Shown here in pieces: positions 26,017 to 33,254 of a stretch of 54,288 bases of DNA. A program made the position numbers and the translations under genes. This DNA is from Bradyrhizobium sp. NAS96.2 (lineage in GTDB: Bacteria; Pseudomonadota; Alphaproteobacteria; Rhizobiales; Xanthobacteraceae): NCBI RefSeq assembly GCF_001908235.1, contig NZ_LGHK01000021.1:1-54288 (forward strand), written 5' to 3'. The notes under the pieces are model-generated. The model saw nothing but the letters and a program-made list of their open reading frames with translations, was not told the origin of the DNA and searched no databases. Position 1 is the stretch's first letter; every line of letters begins with the position of its first letter.

Positions 26017-27921
26017 TCAGTGTTGGTCGTCGGAAGGTTTGTTGGGCTTCCGCTTATAAATCTTCAGGGTCGGTCCGACGCGCGGCCTGTCGATCGGCTG
26101 CCAGATCCCCTCCAGGAGCGCGAGCGAGGATCTCACCCGAAATTCAAGGCTTGGCCATGGTGTGAGATAGGCCGGCGAGGAGGCCGTCGTCCCGCTGGAT
26201 TCGGGAGCGATTTCCTTGACGAAGGTGATTCCCTCCGCTGCGGTCGGGCCGGGTGCCGGGGTTGGAACGAGAGCTTGGTACATGAGCATCGAAAACGGAT
26301 TCGGATCGTCCGCAGCGAGGTGTTGAGTCTCGATCAATTTGGCGTAGTGCGGGCTTCCATAGAGACTGCTCGAAAGGACGATATATTCAGGATCGAGAGC
26401 GTCGACGCCGCTCCATGTCAACACGCCTCCATACATCTTGGCGTTCTTGAATATCTTTGGATCGAAGTAGCCAAGATCATCGAAAACGATGCGGGCATCC
26501 GGCGGAATACCGCCTTTTGCAGCCCAGTCGTTCAGTGCCAACAATGTGCTATCGCGATGGTGGAGCGCGAGCGTCTGGTTGACCAGTGCGAAGACGTGGT
26601 CGGTGCCGAGATATAGCGTTGCGAGGAAAACCGAAGTGAGTGTGATTGGACGTGCTAAGCGCCCGAACGGCTTGGCAAGAAAAAACTTCAGCGATGTTAC
26701 GACGAAATCAAAGCTGAGCATCGCCATGAGAGGGAGCGCGACCAAAAGGTATCCAAGAATGATCCAAAGCTTGCCGAGAAGAGCGTAGTAGGCAATCTGA
26801 GACAACGAGAGTATTGCGGCCAAGAAGAGGGCTCGTTTGCGCGGCGTCGAGAACCCGCCGATCAGCGCGTGCAGTAATCCTGCCGCGGCCAACGTTGAGC
26901 CAAGCGGGCCAACGTAGTCATAGATAGCCTTTATCCAATCCCAAGGCGTGAACGTTCCCAGGGGGCCACCCGAGCTGCCGACTATCCGCCATTGCGCGAG
27001 CCAGGACTGGACGTAGTAGGGCGTGATGACTGCGTAAGGATTCGTACCGATCCAACCCACCAGGGCCGCTGCTCCGAGGACGGCAACTCGCTGGGCAATT
27101 ACCTTCTTGTCCCATTTCTCAGCGCCTGTCGCACGGATTCCCATCAAGAGCGCAGCCGTTGCTAACGGTACCGTCCACGCACCTCCAAACTTCGTCCCCT
27201 GCACCAAACCACAAACCACCCCCAAAGCGACGAGGCTTGAAAGGAGCCCGTCATCTGAATGGCGTAGTGCAAGTCCGAGTGCCAAGAGCCCGAAATAGAC
27301 CTGAAGCGTATCCGGATGAATGGTCGTCATGTAGTAGAAAAAATAGCCATCCGTCAGCAATACGGCGCAGGATAATATTCCGACAACAACACCCGCATGC
27401 TTCCTTGCAAAATTGTACACAAAAAGCAGGCTCATCAACGCAGCGAGCATCGATATCGTTCTGAGGATAATGGGGGCGGTTGGAAAGGCAGGGAGTCCCA
27501 CCAGGCGCGCCGCCGCGTAGAAGGGACTAGCGATATCGAACATCACAGCGCCGTAATAGACGATGTTGTTGTATCGAAGCGTTCCCCAATATGCCGGGAT
27601 TTTCTTGAAGGCTTCCGCTGTTGGATCAAGGTAGTTGGCGGGGTTGCCAAAAGGCTTGGCGACCGTTCCATCGAGCGCCAGCGTCATCCATGGTTCATCG
27701 TTGGCGAAAGCTGCCAGCAATTGAGGGTTATCAGTGTTGCGTGGAACAAGCGAACCGATACAGATCAAACTTAGGAGGAGAATTGGTGCGATATATCGAT
27801 CCAGGCGAGCATATTCGCATACAACCTCCAGTATGACCCTAACGGGACGAACCCCAGCCCAAGTGCCTTGCAAAACCATCTCTCCGAATCGCTGAATAGG
27901 CTGCCGCGCCCTCTTTGCCAT
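26017..27921 (-). CDS. GT-C fold membrane glycosyltransferase (GT39/ArnT-like)
   Basis: 634 aa, ATG 27921. It is polytopic, with about ten or more hydrophobic segments up to ~residue 450 and a periplasmic-type soluble tail to the end. In the first large loop, NDEPW (D75, E76) matches the acidic pair that GT-C enzymes use for catalysis with a polyprenyl-phosphate sugar donor. FFYYMTTIHPDTLQVYFGLLAL and GTKFGGAW are also family-like. It would take the sugar from the lipid carrier loaded by the adjacent GT2 and place it on a periplasmic acceptor such as LPS or a glycan. GC content is visibly lower than in most of the window, suggesting acquisition. The acceptor is unknown. Confidence 0.75.
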   Translation of the reverse strand: MAKRARQPIQRFGEMVLQGTWAGVRPVRVILEVVCEYARLDRYIAPILLLSLICIGSLVPRNTDNPQLLAAFANDEPWMTLALDGTVAKPFGNPANYLDPTAEAFKKIPAYWGTLRYNNIVYYGAVMFDIASPFYAAARLVGLPAFPTAPIILRTISMLAALMSLLFVYNFARKHAGVVVGILSCAVLLTDGYFFYYMTTIHPDTLQVYFGLLALGLALRHSDDGLLSSLVALGVVCGLVQGTKFGGAWTVPLATAALLMGIRATGAEKWDKKVIAQRVAVLGAAALVGWIGTNPYAVITPYYVQSWLAQWRIVGSSGGPLGTFTPWDWIKAIYDYVGPLGSTLAAAGLLHALIGGFSTPRKRALFLAAILSLSQIAYYALLGKLWIILGYLLVALPLMAMLSFDFVVTSLKFFLAKPFGRLARPITLTSVFLATLYLGTDHVFALVNQTLALHHRDSTLLALNDWAAKGGIPPDARIVFDDLGYFDPKIFKNAKMYGGVLTWSGVDALDPEYIVLSSSLYGSPHYAKLIETQHLAADDPNPFSMLMYQALVPTPAPGPTAAEGITFVKEIAPESSGTTASSPAYLTPWPSLEFRVRSSLALLEGIWQPIDRPRVGPTLKIYKRKPNKPSDDQH

Positions 27922-28362
27922 TCCGCGGGACGTTCGCGCGCTTCATTCAATGGATGTCCAGCGTCACCTGATAAGGGAAAGCCTCGCAAAGACAAGTCAC
28001 TAACAGTCTCGATGACAGCGGAAGATCTTTTTCGTTCGGCTTGTAGCTCGGAAACAGGCAGCTTGCGCTTATACCTTCGTCTCCGTCATGAGCCTGCGGG
28101 CTGAAGCAACGGAGCTCCTTCGCGACCGCATTTGCAGGCGCTGCAAGATTTCCGGAACGCGAACAGGCAATTCGCGATCCTGTCACAAGATTGTTGCAAT
28201 CGAGCGAGGACTCCTTTTATTCTGAGAAGGCGGAGAACTCTCCAATGGTCGCAAACGCGCTGCGCCATCGTTCGGCGCTGATCGCGGGACAGCCCTCTCG
28301 CCCGTGTTGTTTACCGTGCATCCTGTCGCAGACCGTCGGCAATCCGCCGACGGACGATCGCC
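27922..28362. other. intergenic region, no gene seen
   Basis: About 440 bp upstream of the GT-C gene and downstream of mobA. No frame looks coding. A hairpin, CCGTCGGC (28333-28340) and GCCGACGG (28346-28353), lies 10 bp past the mobA stop and may terminate the leftward mobA transcript, though without a T run. The promoter for the glycan genes must lie here but was not pinned down. Confidence 0.5.
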
Positions 28363-28980
28363 TCAGCCACCGTCGAGTGCGGCGAGATGATCGGCTTCCA
28401 TGATGTCCTCAACGGTATTCGCATTGAAGAACGGATCCAGCGGCTCGGTCGGCCATTCGACCGTGGCGAGCGGATAGCGCGCGGTCCAGCGATCGATCTT
28501 GCGCACATCCTCGTCGACGAGCGCATGACGCAATTCGCCGCGCAGGCGCACGCTCCAGAGGCCGATCACCGGATGGGTCTGCCCGCCGGATGAGGCGACC
28601 GCGAGTTCGGCATTCTCGGCGGCGCGCGCCTGCTCCAGGCGTGCGACGAGATCGCGCGGAAGAAACGGACAGTCGCCCGCCGCGCTCAGCACCCATTTCG
28701 CGTCCGGCCGGTTGGCCGCGGTCCAGTCGAGCGCGGCCAGGATGCCGGCAAGCGGGCCGGGATAATCGGCGACATCGTCGGCGACGACGGGAAGGCCGAA
28801 CGCGGCGAAGCGCGCGGGATCGCCATTGGCATTGATGATCAGTCCGCCGCATTGCGGAGCGAGACGGTCGATCACCCGTTGCAGGATGGTGCGGCCCGCG
28901 ATCCTGCGCATCGGCTTGTCGCCGCCGCCCATCCGCCGCGCAAGCCCGCCGGCCAGCAGTACGCCGGGAATGTCAGTCAT
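28363..28980 (-). CDS. mobA: molybdenum cofactor guanylyltransferase
   Basis: 205 aa, ATG 28980. It adds GMP to molybdopterin to form the bis-MGD cofactor used by formate dehydrogenase. The N-terminus holds the nucleotide-binding [19 protein letters not shown]; later come the GDCPFLP motif (catalytic/metal Asp) and the typical [13 protein letters not shown] ending. It overlaps fdhD by 8 bp, so the two are translationally coupled, and the formate dehydrogenase genes lie just to the right. Confidence 0.93.
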   Translation of the reverse strand: MTDIPGVLLAGGLARRMGGGDKPMRRIAGRTILQRVIDRLAPQCGGLIINANGDPARFAAFGLPVVADDVADYPGPLAGILAALDWTAANRPDAKWVLSAAGDCPFLPRDLVARLEQARAAENAELAVASSGGQTHPVIGLWSVRLRGELRHALVDEDVRKIDRWTARYPLATVEWPTEPLDPFFNANTVEDIMEADHLAALDGG

Positions 28981-29881
28981 TGTCGGTCTCGCCCTTGCGC
29001 TTGTGACGCATCGATTCTTCTTCGACGTAGTCAAGGTTCTGGTCGTAGACGATCCGCTCCTGGCCCGACAGCGCGATGAAGCGCTTGCCGCGGGCGCGGC
29101 CGACCAGCGTCAGTCCGACCTGCCGCGCCAGGTCGACGCCCCACGCGGTGAATCCGGAGCGGGAGACCAGGATCGGGATGCCCATCCGCACGGTCTTGAT
29201 CACCATCTCGGAGGTCAGCCGCCCGGTGGTGTAGAGGATCTTGTCGGCCGGATCGACATGGTGGCGGTAGATCCAACCTGCGATCTTGTCGACGGCGTTG
29301 TGGCGGCCGACATCCTCGGTGTAGCAGACCGGCGTCGCTTCCTTGCACAGCACGCAGCCGTGGATGGCGCCCGCTTCCAGATAGAGCGACGGCATCGTGT
29401 TGATGGTATGCGTCATCTGGTAGAGCCAGGAGGTGCGCAGTTCGGCCTTCGGCAGCGCGACCTTCTCGACGGCCTCGAGCAGGTCGCCGAACGCCGTTCC
29501 CTGGGCGCAGCCCGAGGTCTGCGTCCGCTTCTTCAGCTTCGCCTCGAAATTGGTGTGGTGCTCGGTGCGCACCACGACGACCTCGAGATCGTCGTCATAT
29601 TCGACCTCGGTGACGACGTCGTCGTATTTCAGCATGTTCTGGTTCAAGAGGTAGCCGAGCGCGAGGTATTCGGGATAGTCGTTGATCGTCATCATCGTGA
29701 CGATCTCCTGCGCGTTGAGATACAGCGTCAACGGCCGCTCGACCGGCACCTTGATCTCGGTCCGCGCGCCGGTCTGGTCGACGCCGACCACGCGCTCCGT
29801 CAGCCGCGGATCGTCCGGGTCTGGAACAATGATGGGAGCGGTGGTTTTCGCGGTCACAGGTCGCAGTCCCGATGGGTTCAC
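28973..29881 (-). CDS. fdhD: formate dehydrogenase accessory sulfurtransferase FdhD
   Basis: 302 aa. GTG 29881 is used because the family alignment begins near [20 protein letters not shown]; longer in-frame extensions run through the moeA upstream region. FdhD transfers sulfur from a desulfurase to the bis-MGD cofactor of formate dehydrogenase. The domain ends with the conserved [23 protein letters not shown] and GIPILVSRS. The sulfur-carrying cysteine is in TSGCAQGT (C125), but the second cysteine of the E. coli CxxC pair is replaced. It is divergent from moeA. Confidence 0.9.
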   Translation of the reverse strand: MNPSGLRPVTAKTTAPIIVPDPDDPRLTERVVGVDQTGARTEIKVPVERPLTLYLNAQEIVTMMTINDYPEYLALGYLLNQNMLKYDDVVTEVEYDDDLEVVVVRTEHHTNFEAKLKKRTQTSGCAQGTAFGDLLEAVEKVALPKAELRTSWLYQMTHTINTMPSLYLEAGAIHGCVLCKEATPVCYTEDVGRHNAVDKIAGWIYRHHVDPADKILYTTGRLTSEMVIKTVRMGIPILVSRSGFTAWGVDLARQVGLTLVGRARGKRFIALSGQERIVYDQNLDYVEEESMRHKRKGETDND

Positions 29882-30041
29882 ATGGCAATAGAGCTGGGGA
29901 TATAAGCACGATCGGAGATGGACTGGCCACTCTCCGCCGCTTCGCCGGAACTGCCACTTATGGTCCGGCTTTGGAGATAACGCCGCAGTTCGCGATCCGG
30001 GTCGAACACATCTTGTCGATGGCCGAGCACTGAGAGAGACA

Positions 30042-31295
30042 ATGGCGCAGCTTTCTGACGACTGCTTCGCATTCGGCGGACCGATGATGTCGGTCGACGA
30101 GGCCGTCGCGATCATCGCCGCGCGCGTCAAGCCGGTCGGCGAGACCGAAGCCGTTGCGCTGGTGGACGCGGACGGACGCATCCTGGCCGGCGACGTGGCC
30201 GCGCCCCTGCCGCTGCCACCCTTCATGAATTCCGCCGTCGACGGCTACGCGGTGTCAGCCACGGACCTGCCGGCAAGTGCCGAGCGCGCATTGCCTGTCG
30301 CCGGACGCGTGCAGGCGGGTGCGCCAGCACAGCCCGCGCGGCCCGGCCAGGCGGTGCGGATCTTCACCGGCGCGCCGATGCCGGGCGGTACTGACACCGT
30401 GTTCATGCAGGAGGACGTGCGGATCGACGATGCGGGCAACGTGATCCTGCCGCCCGGCCTGAAGGCCGGCGCCAATGTGCGGCCGGCTGGCGAGGACATT
30501 GCACGCGGCCATGTCGCGCTGGCATCGGGCCGGCGGCTGCGCCCGCAGGACATCGCTGTCGCCGCGGCGTTCGGACTCACGACGCTCGACGTGGTGCGGC
30601 GGCTTCGCGTCGGGGTGTTCTCCACCGGCGACGAGCTGGCCGCGCCGGGCAGCGTGCGCACTGCGGCGCAGCTGTTCGATTCCAACCGCTTCATGCTGAT
30701 GGCGATGTTGCGGCGGCTCGGCTGCGAGGTCGGCGATCTCGGCATCCTGCGCGACGAACGCGCCGGGCTCGCCGCCGCGCTCAAGCAGGTCGCGCTCAGC
30801 TTTGACCTGATCCTGACCACCGGCGGCGTCTCGACCGGCGAGGAGGACCACGTCAAGGCCGGCATCGAGCAGGCCGGCTCGCTGGTGCTGTGGCGGATGG
30901 CGATCAAGCCCGGCCGCCCGGTGGCGATGGGCATCATCGACGGCACGCCGCTGATCGGCTTGCCCGGCAATCCCGTTGCGAGCTTCGTCACCTTCGTCCA
31001 TGTGGTGCGGCCGACCGTGCTGGCGCTCTCGGGCGCGGTGCCGTCTCCGCTGCTGCCGATGCCGGTGCGGGCGGCCTTCAGCTACAAGAAGAAGAGCGGC
31101 CGGCGCGAATATGTCCGCGCCTCGCTGCGGCGGGCGGCGGATGGTTCGCTGGAGGCGACCAAGTTTCCCCGCGAAGGGGCCGGGCTGCTGTCGTCGCTGG
31201 TCGAGACGGATGGACTGATCGAACTCGGCGAGTCCATCGTACGGGTCGAGCCGGGCGATGCCGTCGGCTTTCTCGGCTACGCCGATCTGCTGTGA
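30042..31295 (+). CDS. moeA: molybdopterin molybdenumtransferase
   Basis: 417 aa, ATG 30042. It inserts molybdate into adenylylated molybdopterin. Family landmarks: FMNSAVDGYAV in the N-terminal region, VRIFTGAPMPGGTDTV, the MPT-binding core GVFSTGDEL and TTGGVSTGEEDHVK, and GLPGNPVASFVTF, followed by the C-terminal beta domain. The length is usual. With mobA and fdhD it supplies the cofactor for the formate dehydrogenase encoded next. A 20-bp perfect palindrome (31317-31336) lies shortly after the stop. Confidence 0.95.
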   Translation: MAQLSDDCFAFGGPMMSVDEAVAIIAARVKPVGETEAVALVDADGRILAGDVAAPLPLPPFMNSAVDGYAVSATDLPASAERALPVAGRVQAGAPAQPARPGQAVRIFTGAPMPGGTDTVFMQEDVRIDDAGNVILPPGLKAGANVRPAGEDIARGHVALASGRRLRPQDIAVAAAFGLTTLDVVRRLRVGVFSTGDELAAPGSVRTAAQLFDSNRFMLMAMLRRLGCEVGDLGILRDERAGLAAALKQVALSFDLILTTGGVSTGEEDHVKAGIEQAGSLVLWRMAIKPGRPVAMGIIDGTPLIGLPGNPVASFVTFVHVVRPTVLALSGAVPSPLLPMPVRAAFSYKKKSGRREYVRASLRRAADGSLEATKFPREGAGLLSSLVETDGLIELGESIVRVEPGDAVGFLGYADLL

Positions 31296-31316
31296 GAGCG
31301 GTCGGGATCGCGAGCG

Positions 31317-31336
31317 GAACGACCGCGCGGTCGTTC
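31317..31336. repeat. 20-bp perfect palindrome after moeA
   Basis: GAACGACCGC followed by its exact complement GCGGTCGTTC, with no spacer and no T run. It may be an operator for the formate dehydrogenase operon or a weak terminator for moeA. Confidence 0.5.
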
Positions 31337-31505
31337 GCGCGATTGAAGAATCAGATCGCCCGATAGGCAAACATAAACAACGGACTGCGCGGCAACCCGA
31401 CGCTGCTAGAGGCGTTCTAAATCTGCTTGCCTGTGGCATACCAGAGAATAGAGTTGGTTGAACCAGCGCAATTCGCGCGCGAGCGGAGTTCCAAAGCGGG
31501 GTTTC

Positions 31506-33218
31506 ATGAGCCAAGGCGACGTTCACAAGGTCCGCGCGTTCGAGCATCCCGGACAGGGCAGGAAGCGGGCGAAAGCCACGCCCAAGGGACGCCAGGTCGA
31601 TCCCGTGGCCGCGCATGAGATCGAGGCGCTGCTCGCCGACCGGCCGCGGCGGCGCGACCTTTTGATCGAGTACCTGCATCTGATCCAGGACAAGTACCAT
31701 CAGATCTCGGCGGCGCACCTTGCCGCGCTCGCCGACGAGATGAAGCTGTCATTCGCCGAAGTGTTCGAGACCGCCACCTTCTACGCGCATTTCGATATCG
31801 TGAAGGAGGGCGAGCCTGACATCGCGCCGCTCACCGTGCGGGTCTGCGATTCGCTGACCTGCGCGATGCTCGGCGGCGAGAAGCTCTTAAAGGATCTTCA
31901 GGACCGCGCCGGTCCCGGCATCCGCGTGGTGCGGGCGCCGTGCGTCGGCCGCTGCGACACAGCGCCCGCAGCGGAGGTCGGCCGCAACTTCGTCGATCAT
32001 GCGACCGTCACCAACGTGCTCGCGGCGGCGAAGAGCGACGGTACCCATGTGCATCTGCCCAACTATATTGACTACGACGCCTATGTCGCCGGCGGCGGAT
32101 ACAAACTGTTGACGCGGCTGCGCTCGGGCGAGCTGCCGCGCGAAGACCTGCTGAAGGCGCTCGACGATGCCTCGTTGCGCGGTCTCGGCGGCGCTGGCTT
32201 TCCGACCGGCCGCAAATGGCGCGCCGTGCTCGGCGAACCCGGTCCGCGGCTGATGGCTGTCAACGGCGACGAGGGCGAGCCCGGCACGTTCAAGGACCGC
32301 TACTATCTCGAGACCGATCCGCATCGCTTCCTCGAGGGCATGCTGATCGGCGCTCACGTGGTCGAGGCGCCCGAAGTCTACATCTACATCCGCGACGAAT
32401 ACCCGGCCTGCCGCGAGATCCTCGATCACGAGATCGCCAAGCTGCCGCCGGGGGGGCCTGTGCTGCACATGCGGCGCGGCGCCGGCGCCTATATCTGCGG
32501 CGAGGAATCCTCGCTGCTCGAATCGCTCGAGGGCAAGCGCGGCCTGCCGCGGCACAAGCCGCCCTATCCGTTCCAGGTAGGGCTGTTCGGCCTGCCGACG
32601 CTGATCAACAACATCGAGACGTTGTGGTGGGTGCGCGACATCGTCGAGAAGGGCGCCGACTGGTGGAAGAGCCACGGCCGCAACGAACGTTACGGCCTGC
32701 GCAGCTTCTCGGTGTCGGGCCGCGTCAAGGATCCCGGCGTCAAGCTCGCGCCGGCCGGCATCACCTTGCGCGAACTGATCGACGAGTTCTGCGGCGGCAT
32801 GGCCGACGGCCACACCCTGCAGGCCTATCTGCCGGGCGGCGCCTCCGGCGGCATCCTGCCGGCGTCGATGGACGACATCCCGCTCGATTTCGGCACGCTG
32901 GAGAAATATGGCTGCTTCATCGGCTCCGCCGCCGTGGTCGTGCTCTCGCAGGCCGACGACGTCAGGGAAGCCGCGCTGAACCTGATGAAGTTCTTCGAGG
33001 ACGAGAGCTGCGGGCAATGCACGCCCTGCCGCGCCGGAACCGAGAAGGCGGCACTCCTGATGCAGCAGCCGGTCTGGAACAAGGAACTGCTCGACCAATT
33101 GAGCCAGGCGATGCGCGATGCGTCGATCTGTGGCCTCGGTCAGGCGGCCTCCAATCCGCTGACGTCAGTGATCAAATATTTTCCGGACGGCTTTCGTCCG
33201 CAGCAAGCCGCCGAATAG
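31506..33218 (+). CDS. NAD-dependent formate dehydrogenase, fused NuoE/NuoF-like subunit
   Basis: 570 aa. ATG 31506 is preferred over an earlier in-frame start at 31458, which adds a basic stretch. Residues ~45-165 are the NuoE-like thioredoxin fold with a 2Fe-2S site (C114, C119, C146, C150: VCDSLTC and APCVGRC). Residues ~190-560 are NuoF-like: GAGFPTGRKW and NGDEGEPGTFKDR bind FMN, AGAYICGEESSLLESLEGKR binds NAD(H), and ESCGQCTPCRAG plus a distal ICGLG cysteine hold a 4Fe-4S cluster. It passes electrons from the catalytic subunit to NAD+. In Rhodobacter-type enzymes these are two genes (fdsG, fdsB); here they are one. Confidence 0.93.
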   Translation: MSQGDVHKVRAFEHPGQGRKRAKATPKGRQVDPVAAHEIEALLADRPRRRDLLIEYLHLIQDKYHQISAAHLAALADEMKLSFAEVFETATFYAHFDIVKEGEPDIAPLTVRVCDSLTCAMLGGEKLLKDLQDRAGPGIRVVRAPCVGRCDTAPAAEVGRNFVDHATVTNVLAAAKSDGTHVHLPNYIDYDAYVAGGGYKLLTRLRSGELPREDLLKALDDASLRGLGGAGFPTGRKWRAVLGEPGPRLMAVNGDEGEPGTFKDRYYLETDPHRFLEGMLIGAHVVEAPEVYIYIRDEYPACREILDHEIAKLPPGGPVLHMRRGAGAYICGEESSLLESLEGKRGLPRHKPPYPFQVGLFGLPTLINNIETLWWVRDIVEKGADWWKSHGRNERYGLRSFSVSGRVKDPGVKLAPAGITLRELIDEFCGGMADGHTLQAYLPGGASGGILPASMDDIPLDFGTLEKYGCFIGSAAVVVLSQADDVREAALNLMKFFEDESCGQCTPCRAGTEKAALLMQQPVWNKELLDQLSQAMRDASICGLGQAASNPLTSVIKYFPDGFRPQQAAE

Positions 33219-33254
33219 GCGGGCCAAGCAGGACGAATTTCGACGAGGATTCGA

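Noticed and set aside
29882..30226. Extended N-terminus for fdhD
   Set aside because: The extension crosses the divergent moeA start and has no family similarity; GTG 29881 gives the normal protein.
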